Positions 1-8,251 of a stretch of 64,000 nt of DNA are shown in pieces; positions within the stretch are counted from its first letter, which is position 1, and each line of letters begins with the position of its first letter. Source of the stretch: Alphaproteobacteria bacterium (GTDB lineage: Bacteria; Pseudomonadota; Alphaproteobacteria; Reyranellales; Reyranellaceae). Made by a program: the position numbers and the translations under genes. The notes beneath the pieces were generated by a model. That model was not told the DNA's origin. It worked only from the letters and a program-made list of their open reading frames with translations, and did not search any database. The DNA lies in NCBI GenBank assembly GCA_017308235.1, contig JAFKFL010000025.1, positions 1-64,000 on the forward strand. The letters run 5' to 3'.

Positions 1-1263
1 AAGGAGGCGACCGCCCTTGCAGACGCCGCCGACGCGGCACGTCGTTCCGGGTTTCCACTCGGGCCTCTTCACGGCCTGCCGATCGCCTACAAGGATCTGT
101 GCGACATCGCCGGCCGCATCGGCACCGGCGGCTCGAAGATGTACGCGACGCGGAAGGCGACGGAGACGTCGAACACGGTCGAGCGTCTCACCGCCGCGGG
201 CATGGTGCCGCTCGGCAAGCTGCACATGGTGGAGTTCGCGTTCGGCGCCTGGGGCACCAACCCGCTGATGGGCGCGCCGTGGAATCCGTGGGATCTGCGG
301 ACACACCGCACGCCTGGCGGCTCTTCGAGCGGTACCGGTGTGGCCGTCGCGGCGCGTCTGGCGCCGGCGGGCATCGGCAGCGATACCGGCGGCTCGGTGC
401 GCGTTCCCTCCGCCTTCAACGGGCTGGTGGGCCTCAAGGTCACGTTCGGCCGCATCGGCCTGTCCGGAACCATGCTGCTCAGCTGGACCCTCGATTCGAT
501 CGGCCCGCTCGCACGCTCGGTCGAGGATTGCGCGTTGCTGCTCAATGCGCTCGCTGCACCCGATCCGCGCGATCCGACGACGCTCGGCCAGCCGCCCGAG
601 GATTTCACGCTGTTGACCAGGCCGGGCTCGATCAAGGGGATGCGCATTGCGTTGCCCGATGCCGATCAGTTGCCCGACTTCATGCATCCCGATGTGACGA
701 ACGCCTGGCAGGCAGCGGCCCGAACGTTCGAAAGTCTCGGCGCGGTCGTCGAGGCGGCACGGTTGCCGGACTGGTACTTCAATCTGTCGAGCGCTCTGGG
801 CCCGATCATCTCCTCGGAAGCCTTCGCGCTGCACCGCGCTTATATCGAGGACACGACCAAGGCCATCGGCCCCGCCGTGCGCGCGCGGATCCTGGCCGCC
901 AGGGAGCTGAAGGCCGGCACCTATGCCGAGGAGATGCGCGTCATGGCCGGCCGGCGACGCGCCTTCGCCGACTGGTTCCAACGCTACGACGCGGTGCTGA
1001 TGCCCACCGTCGCCGTGCCGCCGATCCCCTTGAACGAGGTCGATGAGGCATCGCCCATTGCGGCCTATCTCACGCGGTCGGCGAACTATCTCGGCCTTTG
1101 CAGCCTCGCCATGCCATCGGGTCAATCCGACGGCCTGCCGCTCGGCATCCAGCTCATCGGCAAGCCCTATGCCGAGCGCGACGTGCTGCGCCTCGGCAAG
1201 GCCTTCCAGGACGCGACCGACTTTCACCGCCGCGTTCCCGACCTCTCGCCGCTTGGCCTTTAG
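1..1263 (+). CDS. Amidase (amidase signature family), 5' end missing
   Basis: The reading frame is open from base 1, so the start lies upstream; 420 residues are visible of a family that is usually 450-500. Amidase signature enzymes hydrolyse C-N amide bonds with a Ser-cisSer-Lys triad. All three parts are visible: the Lys in AYKD at visible residue 31, the Ser run in GGSSSG at 108-110, and the nucleophile region GSDTGGS ending at Ser132. The C-terminal half runs through PTVAVPPIPL and a typical LPLGIQLIG segment near the end, so the gene is intact at its 3' end. Substrate cannot be told from sequence; relatives include acylamide amidases and GatA-like proteins. No GatB or GatC is next to it, so a metabolic amidase is likelier than the tRNA amidotransferase. 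Confidence 0.93.
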   Translation, partial: KEATALADAADAARRSGFPLGPLHGLPIAYKDLCDIAGRIGTGGSKMYATRKATETSNTVERLTAAGMVPLGKLHMVEFAFGAWGTNPLMGAPWNPWDLRTHRTPGGSSSGTGVAVAARLAPAGIGSDTGGSVRVPSAFNGLVGLKVTFGRIGLSGTMLLSWTLDSIGPLARSVEDCALLLNALAAPDPRDPTTLGQPPEDFTLLTRPGSIKGMRIALPDADQLPDFMHPDVTNAWQAAARTFESLGAVVEAARLPDWYFNLSSALGPIISSEAFALHRAYIEDTTKAIGPAVRARILAARELKAGTYAEEMRVMAGRRRAFADWFQRYDAVLMPTVAVPPIPLNEVDEASPIAAYLTRSANYLGLCSLAMPSGQSDGLPLGIQLIGKPYAERDVLRLGKAFQDATDFHRRVPDLSPLGL

Positions 1264-1548
1264 TCCGGGCGCTACGGGTCCTTCAACGCGCCAGGCAACG
1301 CGCCGGGCGCCTTGCCAGGTCGGAGGCGGCGGCGAAGCGCCCTTACAACGTTGCGAGGGGCGATGTTGTTCGCGATTGCGCTCGTGGTGCTGGCCGTGGT
1401 GCTGGCCGTGGCGCTCGCACCGGTGCCGCTCGCCCGTGCTGACGGGCGAGGCGGCTTTCTGAACAGCAGCCCCATCAGCGCAAATACAGCGCTGGGCTCC
1501 GGCGATCGACGAGGCTGCATGCTGGACTCAGCGGCTACGGGAGCCGGC
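1264..1548. other. Spacer between amidase and csbD
   Basis: No convincing gene. It contains a tandem duplication of a 12-base unit (1384-1395 and 1396-1407). An ATG at 1363 behind a GAGGGG-like site opens a hydrophobic stretch, but that frame runs on antisense through csbD without a plausible end, so I do not call it. Confidence 0.4.
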
Positions 1549-1749
1549 CTAAGGGAGCCGACTCGTCCAGCTATTCACCTGTTTCTCGGCCTCCTCCTTG
1601 GCAATGCCATAGCGCTCCTGGATGCGGCCCACGAGTTGTTCCTGCTTGCCATTGATCCGTGTCAGATCGTCGTCCGTGAGCTTGCCCCACTGCTCTTTCA
1701 CGTTACCAGTGAGCTGCTTCCAATTTCCTTCGATGCGCTGCCAATTCAT
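1549..1749 (-). CDS. CsbD-family stress protein
   Basis: The 66-residue protein begins MNWQRIEGNWKQLTGNVKEQ and continues with WGKLTDDDL and a GKQEQLVGRIQERYG stretch, the classic CsbD layout. CsbD proteins are small, hydrophilic and general-stress induced; their biochemical role is unknown. An AGGAGG ribosome site lies directly upstream of the ATG. The gene stands alone, transcribed against the amidase. A GCAAC-N16-CGTT pair about 40 bases upstream resembles EcfG (general stress sigma) promoters of alphaproteobacteria, which suits the family. Confidence 0.93.
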   Translation of the reverse strand: MNWQRIEGNWKQLTGNVKEQWGKLTDDDLTRINGKQEQLVGRIQERYGIAKEEAEKQVNSWTSRLP

Positions 1750-1790
1750 CGTGTCCTCCTGCGTGAAGTTTGCGTTCAGTGCTGTTTGTC

Positions 1791-1816
1791 AACGTGCCCA
1801 TCGGGAGCTGGTTGCC
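1791..1816 (-). promoter_or_regulatory. Candidate EcfG-type stress promoter of csbD
   Basis: On the minus strand the bases at 1811-1816 read GGCAAC, followed after 16 bases by CGTT (1791-1794), 41 bases before the csbD start. The EcfG consensus is GGAAC-N16/17-CGTT, so the -35 box has one mismatch and the -10 box is exact. A perfect sigma-70 TTGACA also overlaps the CGTT box but has no good -10 partner. The match is seen; its use is inferred from csbD being a stress gene. Confidence 0.4.
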
Positions 1817-1977
1817 TGGGCTCGTGGCCTCCGAATTTGGTGCACAAGTGGACACAGGTAGGTCAGCCGCAGCGGTCGATGGCTGATCTCTACAGTTTGC
1901 GGTCGTTCCCGCTCAGCCCCATCCGGTTGCAGATGGACACCGATCCGCCACCACTTTGCTTTCGCACGCACACAGAC

Positions 1978-2133
1978 GGCGGCAAGGTCGCGCAGAACGT
2001 GGCGGCCGGCGTCGCCGGCGTGTTCATTCCGGTGCTGTGGTTCGCGATGGATTTCCAGAACGCCTCAGGCAAGGAGGCCCAGGCCCTCAACGCGCGCCAG
2101 CAATATCCCGGCACCCTGGCCGAGCAGCGCTGC
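1978..2133 (+). pseudogene. Fragment of a small membrane/lipoprotein gene
   Basis: Frame 1 encodes GGKVAQNVAAGVAGVFIPVL, then WFAMDFQNASGKEAQALNAR and a QQYPGTLAEQRC end. From memory this resembles the C-terminal half of small alphaproteobacterial lipoproteins with one hydrophobic segment followed by a KEAxAL..RxQYLxTLAxxRC tail. There is no start codon, signal sequence or ribosome site in a suitable place, so it looks like a 5'-truncated remnant. The same frame is open for several hundred bases, so chance cannot be excluded. Confidence 0.35.
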
Positions 2134-2210
2134 ACCGCCGTCGGTCCGGGCCCCGGTGCCCGCCATCGCCAGCGCTTCCAAGACCTGATCTTCTGCGGGG
2201 CGCGAAGGAG

Positions 2211-2242
2211 AAAGATCCTTCGCCCTTCGGGCTCAGGATGAC
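2211..2242. repeat. Half copy of palindromic repeat family A (A1)
   Basis: The right arm only: AAAGATCCTTCG followed by GGCTCAGGATGAC. It nearly matches the right half of the copy at 27759-27845. The left arm is absent. Confidence 0.6.
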
Positions 2243-2252
2243 GGCTGCGCCG

Positions 2253-3455
2253 TCACTCCGCCGCTTTCGCGATCGGCACCGGCGCGCGCACGCCGCCGCG
2301 GGAAAAGATCGCGTCGATCTCGGCGGCGCTGAAACCCAGCTCGCCCAGGATGTCGGGGCCGTGCTCGCCGACGTGCGGGGCGTGCTGCTGGGCTTCATGT
2401 TCGGAGGCGCGCGGCAGGCCCGGGATGTTGGCGACGGGCAGGCGGCCAAAGCCTTCCTGCTCGATCCAGTCGACCGCGCCCGACTCCTTCACATGCGGAT
2501 GCTCGAGATAGTCGGTGTAGTTGTTCACCCGCTCGCAGAACACTTCCTTGGGCTGCAGGATCGCGATCCACTCCTCGGTGGTCTTCTGCGGCATGGTCTC
2601 GTTCAGCGCCTTGACGATCTTCGGGGCGTTCCTGATGCGGCTCTCGTGGCTCTGCAGGTCGGGATCGTCGGCGACATCCTTGCGGCCGATCAGCTCGAAC
2701 AGCAGCCGGAAGTGATGCGGCCGCATGGCCGACACCATGATGTAGCCGTTCTTCGTCTTGTAGCTGCCGGCCGGCATGTAGAGCGGCGGCGCCGGCTGAT
2801 TGCCGGCGAACACCCATTCCATCAGCTTGGCGCCCTGGTAGGCCGCGGCCGAGCGCATCAGGCTCGAATCGATGAAGCAGCCCTCGCCGAAGCGGAACTG
2901 GCGCATGATGGCGGGCGCCAGCGCCTGGAAGGTGTAGAGGCCGGTCGTGACGTCGACCGCGATCATGCCCTGCCGGTACGGCGTGCCGTCGGGCATCCTG
3001 TTCATCACCATCATGCCGGAGAAGGCCTGGATCAGGCCGTCGACCGTCGGGCGTTTACTGAATGGGCCGGTCTGGCCGAAGCCCGACACCGAGCAGTAGA
3101 CGACCTTGGGATTGATCTTCTTCAGGTCCTCGTAGCCGAAGCCCAGGCGCTGGATGACGCCGGGCCGGAAGCTTTCCATCACCACGTTGGCCTTTTCAGC
3201 GATCTTCTTCACCACGGCGATGCCGTCGGCCGACTTGAGATCGAGCGCGATCGAGCGCTTGCCGCGGTTGTAGGCGACCGAATGCGGGCAGTGGCCGGCC
3301 TTCAATTCGCCCAGCGCGCGGCCCCAGTCGCCTTCGGGCGGCTCGATCTTGATCACGTCGGCGCCGTGCAGCGCCAGCAGCATCGAGGCATGCGGGCCCG
3401 CGACCCCTTGCGTGAAATCGAGGACGGTCACGCCGTCGAACGCGCCTTTGACCAT
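2253..3455 (-). CDS. CaiB/BaiF (family III) CoA-transferase
   Basis: 400 residues, the full family length. The start MVKGAFDGVTVLDFTQGVAG and the next block GPHASMLLALHGADVIKIEP are the N-terminal signature of class III CoA-transferases, which move CoA between carboxylic acids through an aspartyl-CoA intermediate. The conserved Asp region is in AVDVTTG near residue 170. Further family blocks are NRGKRSIALDLK, VMESFRPGV and YCSVSGFGQTGP. It could be a formyl-CoA or a racemase-like member; the substrate is unknown. It lies downstream, on the same strand, of the MFS-DUF2848-DUF1445-SDR group, but palindromic repeats separate it from the MFS gene, so co-transcription is uncertain. Confidence 0.92.
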   Translation of the reverse strand: MVKGAFDGVTVLDFTQGVAGPHASMLLALHGADVIKIEPPEGDWGRALGELKAGHCPHSVAYNRGKRSIALDLKSADGIAVVKKIAEKANVVMESFRPGVIQRLGFGYEDLKKINPKVVYCSVSGFGQTGPFSKRPTVDGLIQAFSGMMVMNRMPDGTPYRQGMIAVDVTTGLYTFQALAPAIMRQFRFGEGCFIDSSLMRSAAAYQGAKLMEWVFAGNQPAPPLYMPAGSYKTKNGYIMVSAMRPHHFRLLFELIGRKDVADDPDLQSHESRIRNAPKIVKALNETMPQKTTEEWIAILQPKEVFCERVNNYTDYLEHPHVKESGAVDWIEQEGFGRLPVANIPGLPRASEHEAQQHAPHVGEHGPDILGELGFSAAEIDAIFSRGGVRAPVPIAKAAE

Positions 3456-3571
3456 GGATTATGTTTCCTCCCGGCCCTGAACGTACGTTTACCTGCGCAC
3501 CGCGATCAAGTTCGCTCCCGCCGCATCCGCGCAAGGGCGCCATGCGCACGCACCGTGCGTGGGCCAAATAA

Positions 3572-3643
3572 CGGTGTCATCCCCTGATTAAGGATCCCTC
3601 ACTCAAGCGCGGGGGTTACCCCGCGCGATTCGGGATGACACCG
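3572..3643. repeat. Palindromic repeat family A (A2)
   Basis: The outer arms CGGTGTCATCCC and GGGATGACACCG are exact inverted complements. The centre carries AAGGATCCCTCACTCAAGCG and a GGGGTTACCCC side hairpin. Same arms as the other family A copies. Confidence 0.8.
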
Positions 3644-3663
3644 TCTTTGGGATCAAAGGAAAT

Positions 3664-3722
3664 GTGTCATCCCGAGGCGCAGCCGAGGGATCCTTCCTGC
3701 AGCGCCGCAAAAGGGATGACAC
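3664..3722. repeat. Palindromic repeat family A (A3)
   Basis: Arms GTGTCATCCC and GGGATGACAC flank a GAGGCGCAGCCGAGGGATCC core; a shorter member with a CTGCAGCGCCGC middle. It sits 24 bases before the 3' end of the MFS gene. Confidence 0.8.
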
Positions 3723-3746
3723 GGAGTGCGTCGGGGCAGAGGGGTG

Positions 3747-5144
3747 CTACGCCGCGATTTCCTCGAGGCGGCGCTGGTTGGTGCGTGGGCCGAAGAGGGC
3801 GATGATCAGGAACACCAGGATCATGGCCGCGGCGATGAAGATGAAGACGCCGGTCACGTGATAGTTCGCCAGCACCCAGGCGATGATGAAGCCGGTGAAG
3901 ATGGCGCTGAAGCGGCTCCACGAATAGACGAAGCCCACCGCCTGGGCGCGGATGCGCGTGGGGTAGAGCTCGGCCTGGTAGGCGTGGAAGGAGTAGGACA
4001 GGATGTTGTTGGCGAGCGTGATCAGGATGCCGAACAGGACGATGCCGACCGCCGTCGTCTGCCAGGAGAAGAGCACGCCCAGCACGGCGATGGCGATGGC
4101 CGAGCCCGCGACCTGCCATTTGCGCTCGATCTTGTCGGCAAAGAGATAGCCCAGCATCGGCCCGAACGGATTGGCAATGGCGATGATGAACGTGTACTCG
4201 AGCGACTTGGTGACGGTGATGCCCTGGCTGATCAGCAGCGTCGGCACCCAGGTGGCGAAGCCGTAATAGCCGATCGTCTGCAGGAAGTTGTAGGCGCTCA
4301 TCATGATGGTGCGGCCGAAGTAGGGGCCCTGCCACATCTCGATCCACGCGCCCTGGCGCTCCTCGGTCTCGCCCGCGACGACGCGCGGCGGCGGCAGCTC
4401 GCGGCCGGTCTCGGCGCGCACCTGGTTCTCCATCTCCGTCATGAGGGCGTCGGCCTCGGCGGTCCGCCCGCGCTGCGCGAGCCAGCGGGGCGATTCGGGC
4501 AGGCCGAGCCGGATGATCCAGATGAAGATCGCACCGATCGAGCCGATGGCGACGACCCAGCGCCAGCCGTCGTAGCCCAGGATCGTGGTGGGCACGAGGA
4601 AGGTCGCGATCAAGGCCACGATCGGCACCGAGATGAACTCGATCGTCTGGTTGAAGGCGAAGGCGCGGCCGCGGCTCTCCTGCGGCACCAGTTCCGAGAC
4701 GTAGGTGTCGATGTTCACCAGCTCGACGCCGATGCCGATCGAGGCGATGAGGCGCCAGATGTCGATCGACATGGCGGTGGTCTGGAACGCCATGATCAGC
4801 GTGCAGACCGAGTACCAGAGCAGCGAGAAGGTGAAGATCGAGCGGCGGCCGAAGCGGTCGGACAGGCGGCTGAACACGATGGTGCCCAGGAACAGACCGG
4901 CGAACAGCGCCGCGACGAAGCTCGCGAAGCCTTCCATGCCGAACAATGCTTTCGTCGTCGGCGTGAAGATGCCGCTCTTGAACAGGCCGAGCGCGATGTA
5001 GGCGGTGAAGAAGAGATCGTAGATCTCGAAGCAGCCGCCGAGCGAGATCAGGACGATCAGGCGGCGGACGTAGCTGGACTTGGGCAGGCGATCGAGCCGG
5101 GCGGCGATCGTCGATGTGGTGGACGCCATTGGTCGTTTCCCCAA
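3747..5144 (-). CDS. MFS transporter (sugar/organic acid porter type)
   Basis: 465 residues with about twelve hydrophobic segments and a central hydrophilic loop near residues 220-265. The motif GRRSIFTFSLLWYSVCT after LSDRFGRR is the loop 2-3 signature of the major facilitator superfamily, and GLPESPRWLAQRGR is the sugar/aromatic acid porter PESPRW motif at the end of helix 6. It should be a proton-coupled inner-membrane importer of a sugar, aromatic acid or small organic acid. It lies downstream of the DUF2848 gene, separated by a family C palindrome; it may feed substrate to the enzymes upstream. The start ATG has a GGGGAAACGACC leader on the minus strand. Confidence 0.92.
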   Translation of the reverse strand: MGKRPMASTTSTIAARLDRLPKSSYVRRLIVLISLGGCFEIYDLFFTAYIALGLFKSGIFTPTTKALFGMEGFASFVAALFAGLFLGTIVFSRLSDRFGRRSIFTFSLLWYSVCTLIMAFQTTAMSIDIWRLIASIGIGVELVNIDTYVSELVPQESRGRAFAFNQTIEFISVPIVALIATFLVPTTILGYDGWRWVVAIGSIGAIFIWIIRLGLPESPRWLAQRGRTAEADALMTEMENQVRAETGRELPPPRVVAGETEERQGAWIEMWQGPYFGRTIMMSAYNFLQTIGYYGFATWVPTLLISQGITVTKSLEYTFIIAIANPFGPMLGYLFADKIERKWQVAGSAIAIAVLGVLFSWQTTAVGIVLFGILITLANNILSYSFHAYQAELYPTRIRAQAVGFVYSWSRFSAIFTGFIIAWVLANYHVTGVFIFIAAAMILVFLIIALFGPRTNQRRLEEIAA

Positions 5145-5282
5145 TCGTCTTTTGGACTTCGGCCGATCCTATCGCGATGTATCGCAACCCGATATGAGTT
5201 GCCCGCTCACAGCGAAACTGTGCGGCGATAATGCCCGACTGACGCCACTGTCACTTCATTCGCAATGACACCAGCGCAGCGT

Positions 5283-5377
5283 CTTCCGGACCGCGAGCGT
5301 CTAAGCGCGGAGGTTACTCCGCGCGACTCGCTCAGGATGCATTCGCAGGAGCGAGCCGGAGGCTCGCGGTCCGGAAG
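5283..5377. repeat. Palindromic repeat family C (C1)
   Basis: The arms CTTCCGGACCGCGAGC and GCTCGCGGTCCGGAAG are exact inverted complements over 16 bases. The middle contains a second pair around GCGGAGGTTACTCCGC. It lies just 3' of the DUF2848 gene. Confidence 0.8.
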
Positions 5378-5378
5378 A

Positions 5379-6041
5379 TCACGCCACCACGGGCAAAGCG
5401 TGGATGTCGTAGGCGTGGGTGAGGGTGCGGCCCAGGACGGGATCGTGCAGTTCCATCTCGAAGCGGCGCGACGCACGGACGCCGCCGATCGCAGGCACGG
5501 TGCCACAGAACATCGCCACGCGCGGCGGCAGGCGGGCGTTGCCACGCCAGCCCGCGATCAGCTCACGCGGCGGCCGCAGCGTGGCGAGCGTGCCGTCCTG
5601 GTAGAGCACCTTGCCGCCACTCTCGTGGATGAAGCTTTTAAGCACGAGCTGGTCCCAGTGCGGCTCGACTTCCTCGAAGCGCCACGCCGTGCGCGCCAGC
5701 ACCTTGGGGCAGAGCTGCTTGGCGACGGCGACGCCGTAGGTCTCCATCTTGCGGTCGGTATGGTCGGCGCCGACCGTGACCCAGAGCCGGTCGGGCGTGC
5801 CCAGCAGCACCGGCTCGACCTCGCCCGAGGTCTCCGCGCCCAGCACCTGGATGTTCTCGGCTTGCGTCAGCAGGCAGGCGGCGAGGCGATAGTAGAGCGG
5901 CACGCGCGACGGCGGCGGCACGCCGATCGCCTTCAGCTCTTCGATATGATGGTTGAGCGCCGCGACGTCGCGCGCCGTCCAGCCCGCGATCACCAGCTCA
6001 TCGATGTCGACTTCGCGCCAGTCGAATGCCAGGCGCGCCAT
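5379..6041 (-). CDS. DUF2848 family protein
   Basis: 220 residues, the usual size. The blocks GWTARDVAALNHHIEELKAI, VLLGTPDRLWVTVGADHTDR, PKVLARTAWRFEEV and CGTVPAIGGVRASRRFEMEL are those of DUF2848, a family thought to share the fumarylacetoacetate-hydrolase-like fold. The C-terminal region (FCGTVPAI, then MELHDPVLGRTLTHAY) recalls the FAH core. No catalytic activity has been shown for the family as far as I know. It starts 14 bases after the DUF1445 gene ends, so the two are almost certainly co-transcribed, suggesting successive steps in breakdown of a hydroxy or keto acid. Confidence 0.9.
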   Translation of the reverse strand: MARLAFDWREVDIDELVIAGWTARDVAALNHHIEELKAIGVPPPSRVPLYYRLAACLLTQAENIQVLGAETSGEVEPVLLGTPDRLWVTVGADHTDRKMETYGVAVAKQLCPKVLARTAWRFEEVEPHWDQLVLKSFIHESGGKVLYQDGTLATLRPPRELIAGWRGNARLPPRVAMFCGTVPAIGGVRASRRFEMELHDPVLGRTLTHAYDIHALPVVA

Positions 6042-6055
6042 GGGACGGATCGCCG

Positions 6056-6859
6056 TCAGAGCACCGCGAGGCGCGAGTTCAGCAGATCGGTCACCAGCAT
6101 GTAGCCGGGCGCGTGGGTGATGCAGAACTCGGGCTTCACCGTCGCCACGACCGATTGCGGCGTCACTCCGCAGGCCCAGAACACCGGCAGCTCATCGTCG
6201 CCGATCGGCACCGCGTCGCCGTAGTCGGGCTTGGCGATGTTCTTGATGCCTAAAAGCTCGGGCTTGCCGAGATGCACCGGCGCGCCGTGCACTGAAGGGA
6301 AACGGGTCGTGACCTGCACGGCGCGGATCGCGTCGGCCGGCTTGAACGGCCGCATCGAGACCACCATCGGGCCATGGAAGGGACCGGCCGGCGTGCACTC
6401 GATGTTGGTCCGGTACATAGGCACGTTGACGTTGCAGCTCTGGTGGCGGATCTCGAGGCCGTTGTCGATCAGCGCCTCCTCGAAGGAGAACGAGCAGCCC
6501 AGCACGAATGACACCAGGTCGTCGCGCCACACCTTCTTCACGTCGTTGACCTCCTCGATCAGCTCGCCCTTCTTCCACACGCGATAGCGCGGGATGTCGG
6601 TGCGGATGTCGAGATCCTCGCCCAGCATCGGCAGGCGCCAGTCGCCCGGCTCGGACTGGCCGAGCACCGGACAGGGCTTGGGGTTGAGCTGGCAGAAGCG
6701 TGCGAAGTCGGCGGCGAACGCCTGCGGCAGGATCGCGAGATTGCCCTGCACAAAGCCCGGCGCCATGCCCGAGGTCGGCAGGCGATGGCCGCCCGCACGG
6801 ATACGGCGGCGCGCGTCGCGGCCCGTCTCGCCCTTGAGGTTCGTGATGGTGGTATCCAT
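6056..6859 (-). CDS. DUF1445 (YcsI-like) putative hydro-lyase / D-glutamate cyclase family
   Basis: I chose the start at 6859 ([10 protein letters not shown]) because AGGAGA lies just upstream; the longer frame adds 33 unrelated residues. The 267-residue protein matches the family length of about 265. Diagnostic blocks are [51 protein letters not shown] and the end [12 protein letters not shown] followed by [13 protein letters not shown]. The family includes mammalian D-glutamate cyclase and bacterial proteins labelled hydro-lyases. It sits 32 bases downstream of the SDR gene and 14 bases upstream of the DUF2848 gene, in one operon. The true substrate is unknown. Confidence 0.92.
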   Translation of the reverse strand: MDTTITNLKGETGRDARRRIRAGGHRLPTSGMAPGFVQGNLAILPQAFAADFARFCQLNPKPCPVLGQSEPGDWRLPMLGEDLDIRTDIPRYRVWKKGELIEEVNDVKKVWRDDLVSFVLGCSFSFEEALIDNGLEIRHQSCNVNVPMYRTNIECTPAGPFHGPMVVSMRPFKPADAIRAVQVTTRFPSVHGAPVHLGKPELLGIKNIAKPDYGDAVPIGDDELPVFWACGVTPQSVVATVKPEFCITHAPGYMLVTDLLNSRLAVL

Positions 6860-6891
6860 GAAACTCTCCTGAACGCTTCTAGACGTGCCGG

Positions 6892-7653
6892 CTAGACGTG
6901 CTGGCCGCCGTTGATCTGGATCTCGGCGCCGGAAACGTAGCTCGCGCCCTTCTCGCACAGGAAGTGGATCACGTCTGCCACTTCGTCGGGCGTGCCGAGA
7001 CGGCGCATCGGGATCTGGTTCTCGACGATCTTCTCCGTGCCGGGCGACAGGATCGAGGTGTTGATCTCGCCCGGCGCGATCGCGTTCACGCGGATGCCGA
7101 GCGGGCCGAAGTCATGCGCCATCTCGCGCGTCAGCGCCGCGAGGGCGGCCTTCGAGGTCGCATAGGCAGAGCCGGCGAAGGGATGCACGCGGCTGCCCGC
7201 GATCGAGGTCACGTTCACCACGGCGCCGTGCGCGGCCGACAGTTCCTTGATCAGGCCACGCGCCAGCGCGACCGGCGCGAAGAAGTTCACGTTGAACACC
7301 TGCCGCCAGAGATCGAACGGCGTGTCGATGGCGCCGAGCCGTTTGCCGTCCTTGCCCTTGGGCGAGATGGCCGCGTTGTTCACCAGCGCGTCGAGCTTGC
7401 CGCCGGCCAGGCGCTTCCGGATCTCCTCGATGCCGCGGCCGAGCTCCAGCGGATCGGCGAGGTCGAGCTGCACATGGTTCTCGCCGCCGCTCGGCCATGG
7501 GCAGAGCGCGCTGAACGGCTGGCGCGAGACGGTGAGGATGCGCCAACCGCTGGCGCTGAACTTCTTCACCGTCGCGTGGCCGATGCCGCGGCTCGCGCCG
7601 GTCAACACCAGGGTGCGTACGTTGTCGTGAAGCGGAGCATTCATGTCGGTCAC
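6892..7653 (-). CDS. Short-chain dehydrogenase/reductase (SDR)
   Basis: 253 residues, classic SDR length. The cofactor motif is TGASRGIG near residue 18, followed by NNAAIS. The catalytic Ser is in [10 protein letters not shown] and the YxxxK pair in [10 protein letters not shown]. The C-terminal [10 protein letters not shown] block and [10 protein letters not shown] end are typical. It is an NAD(P)-dependent oxidoreductase of unknown substrate, first gene of the SDR-DUF1445-DUF2848 operon. An alternative start three codons downstream (MNAPLHDN) is possible. Confidence 0.93.
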   Translation of the reverse strand: MTDMNAPLHDNVRTLVLTGASRGIGHATVKKFSASGWRILTVSRQPFSALCPWPSGGENHVQLDLADPLELGRGIEEIRKRLAGGKLDALVNNAAISPKGKDGKRLGAIDTPFDLWRQVFNVNFFAPVALARGLIKELSAAHGAVVNVTSIAGSRVHPFAGSAYATSKAALAALTREMAHDFGPLGIRVNAIAPGEINTSILSPGTEKIVENQIPMRRLGTPDEVADVIHFLCEKGASYVSGAEIQINGGQHV

Positions 7654-7787
7654 CTTACGCGTGCGATGAACCCTCGGCCATCCCGCGCCTTACATAGTGC
7701 GCGCGCGGGCGAATGCACCGCGAGCCGTTGTATTTACAGCAGAATCTCCAAAATTGCCCTTAATGCACTGGCATTGCGGAAATTTTC

Positions 7788-7816
7788 TTGATCCTTCGCC
7801 GTCCTTGGCATATAGG
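7788..7816 (+). promoter_or_regulatory. Candidate sigma-70 promoter for the small ORF at 7899
   Basis: TTGATC at 7788 and TATAGG at 7811 are separated by 17 bases; each box matches four of six consensus positions. The start point would fall about 80 bases before the 7899 TTG. Sequence match only. Confidence 0.35.
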
Positions 7817-7898
7817 AGCGGCTGGCCGGGCCCACTCCATATTTCGGGCTTTGGTCGACCTTTTATGACGTGTTCATTTCGATTCGGGGAGAGTCCCC

Positions 7899-8066
7899 TT
7901 GACGGACCTACACAAAAGGCGTGAGCCGACGCCGCATTTGCACACGCGGCCGGCGACCATGCTTACTGCGATTGGGCTTTGCGTCCTGATCTTGATCATG
8001 CAGCTCCTGCCACATCTCGAGGCCACTCGCGCGCCGGCGACGACGACCGTCTCCAGCGTCCGCTAA
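7899..8066 (+). CDS. Candidate small single-span membrane protein, 55 residues
   Basis: A TTG start preceded by GGGGAGAG encodes MTDLHKRREPTPHLHTRPAT, then a hydrophobic helix MLTAIGLCVLILIMQLLPHL and a short threonine-rich tail. The layout (charged N-terminus, one membrane span, short tail) is that of small alphaproteobacterial inner-membrane proteins. An upstream promoter match supports expression. I do not recognise the family, and a shorter version from the ATG at 7959 is possible. Confidence 0.45.
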   Translation: MTDLHKRREPTPHLHTRPATMLTAIGLCVLILIMQLLPHLEATRAPATTTVSSVR

Positions 8067-8073
8067 AGCAATT

Positions 8074-8176
8074 CCTCACCCTGAGGAGCGGCCCTAGGCC
8101 GCGTCTCGAAGGGTGGGATCGAGCACTGCGCTGGTTGTCACCCTTCGAGACGCGCTTCGCGCTCCTCAGGGTGAGG
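8074..8176. repeat. Palindromic repeat family B (B1)
   Basis: Arms CCTCACCCTGAGGAGCG and CGCTCCTCAGGGTGAGG are exact inverted complements. Inner arms GTCTCGAAGGGTG and CACCCTTCGAGAC form a second stem. Same architecture as the copy at 23849-23959. Confidence 0.85.
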
Positions 8177-8251
8177 TGACCCGCAGCGGAACAACGCTTG
8201 TGCGTTCGGTCGCGAACGCGCATTTATGGGGCCAACGCAAGTCCGCCCCCC

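Larger units (their letters stand above)
1750..2252. other. 503-bp intergenic region
   Basis: From left to right it holds the csbD leader and promoter, a lower-complexity spacer, a probable gene fragment (1978-2133) and a half copy of palindromic repeat family A (2211-2242) next to the 3' end of the CoA-transferase gene. I see no intact gene. Confidence 0.5.
3456..3746. other. Intergenic region with two family A palindromes
   Basis: Between the starts of the CoA-transferase leader and the MFS gene end there are no genes. Two family A repeats fill most of it (3572-3643 and 3664-3722). Confidence 0.6.
7654..8251. other. 598-bp intergenic region between divergent SDR and kinase genes
   Basis: It holds a plausible sigma-70 promoter (7788-7816), a small membrane-protein candidate (7899-8066) and a family B palindromic repeat (8074-8176). 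The kinase ATG at 8252 has no strong ribosome site. The rest has no recognisable feature. Confidence 0.5.

Noticed and set aside
1363-2241. Long plus-strand ORF of 292 codons
   Set aside because: It runs antisense through csbD, the intergenic region and repeat A1; only a short segment (1978-2133) looks protein-like.
3664-3722. Classical Rho-independent terminator for the MFS gene
   Set aside because: The stem is strong but there is no T-run, and the same element recurs at many loci, so repeat is the better label.
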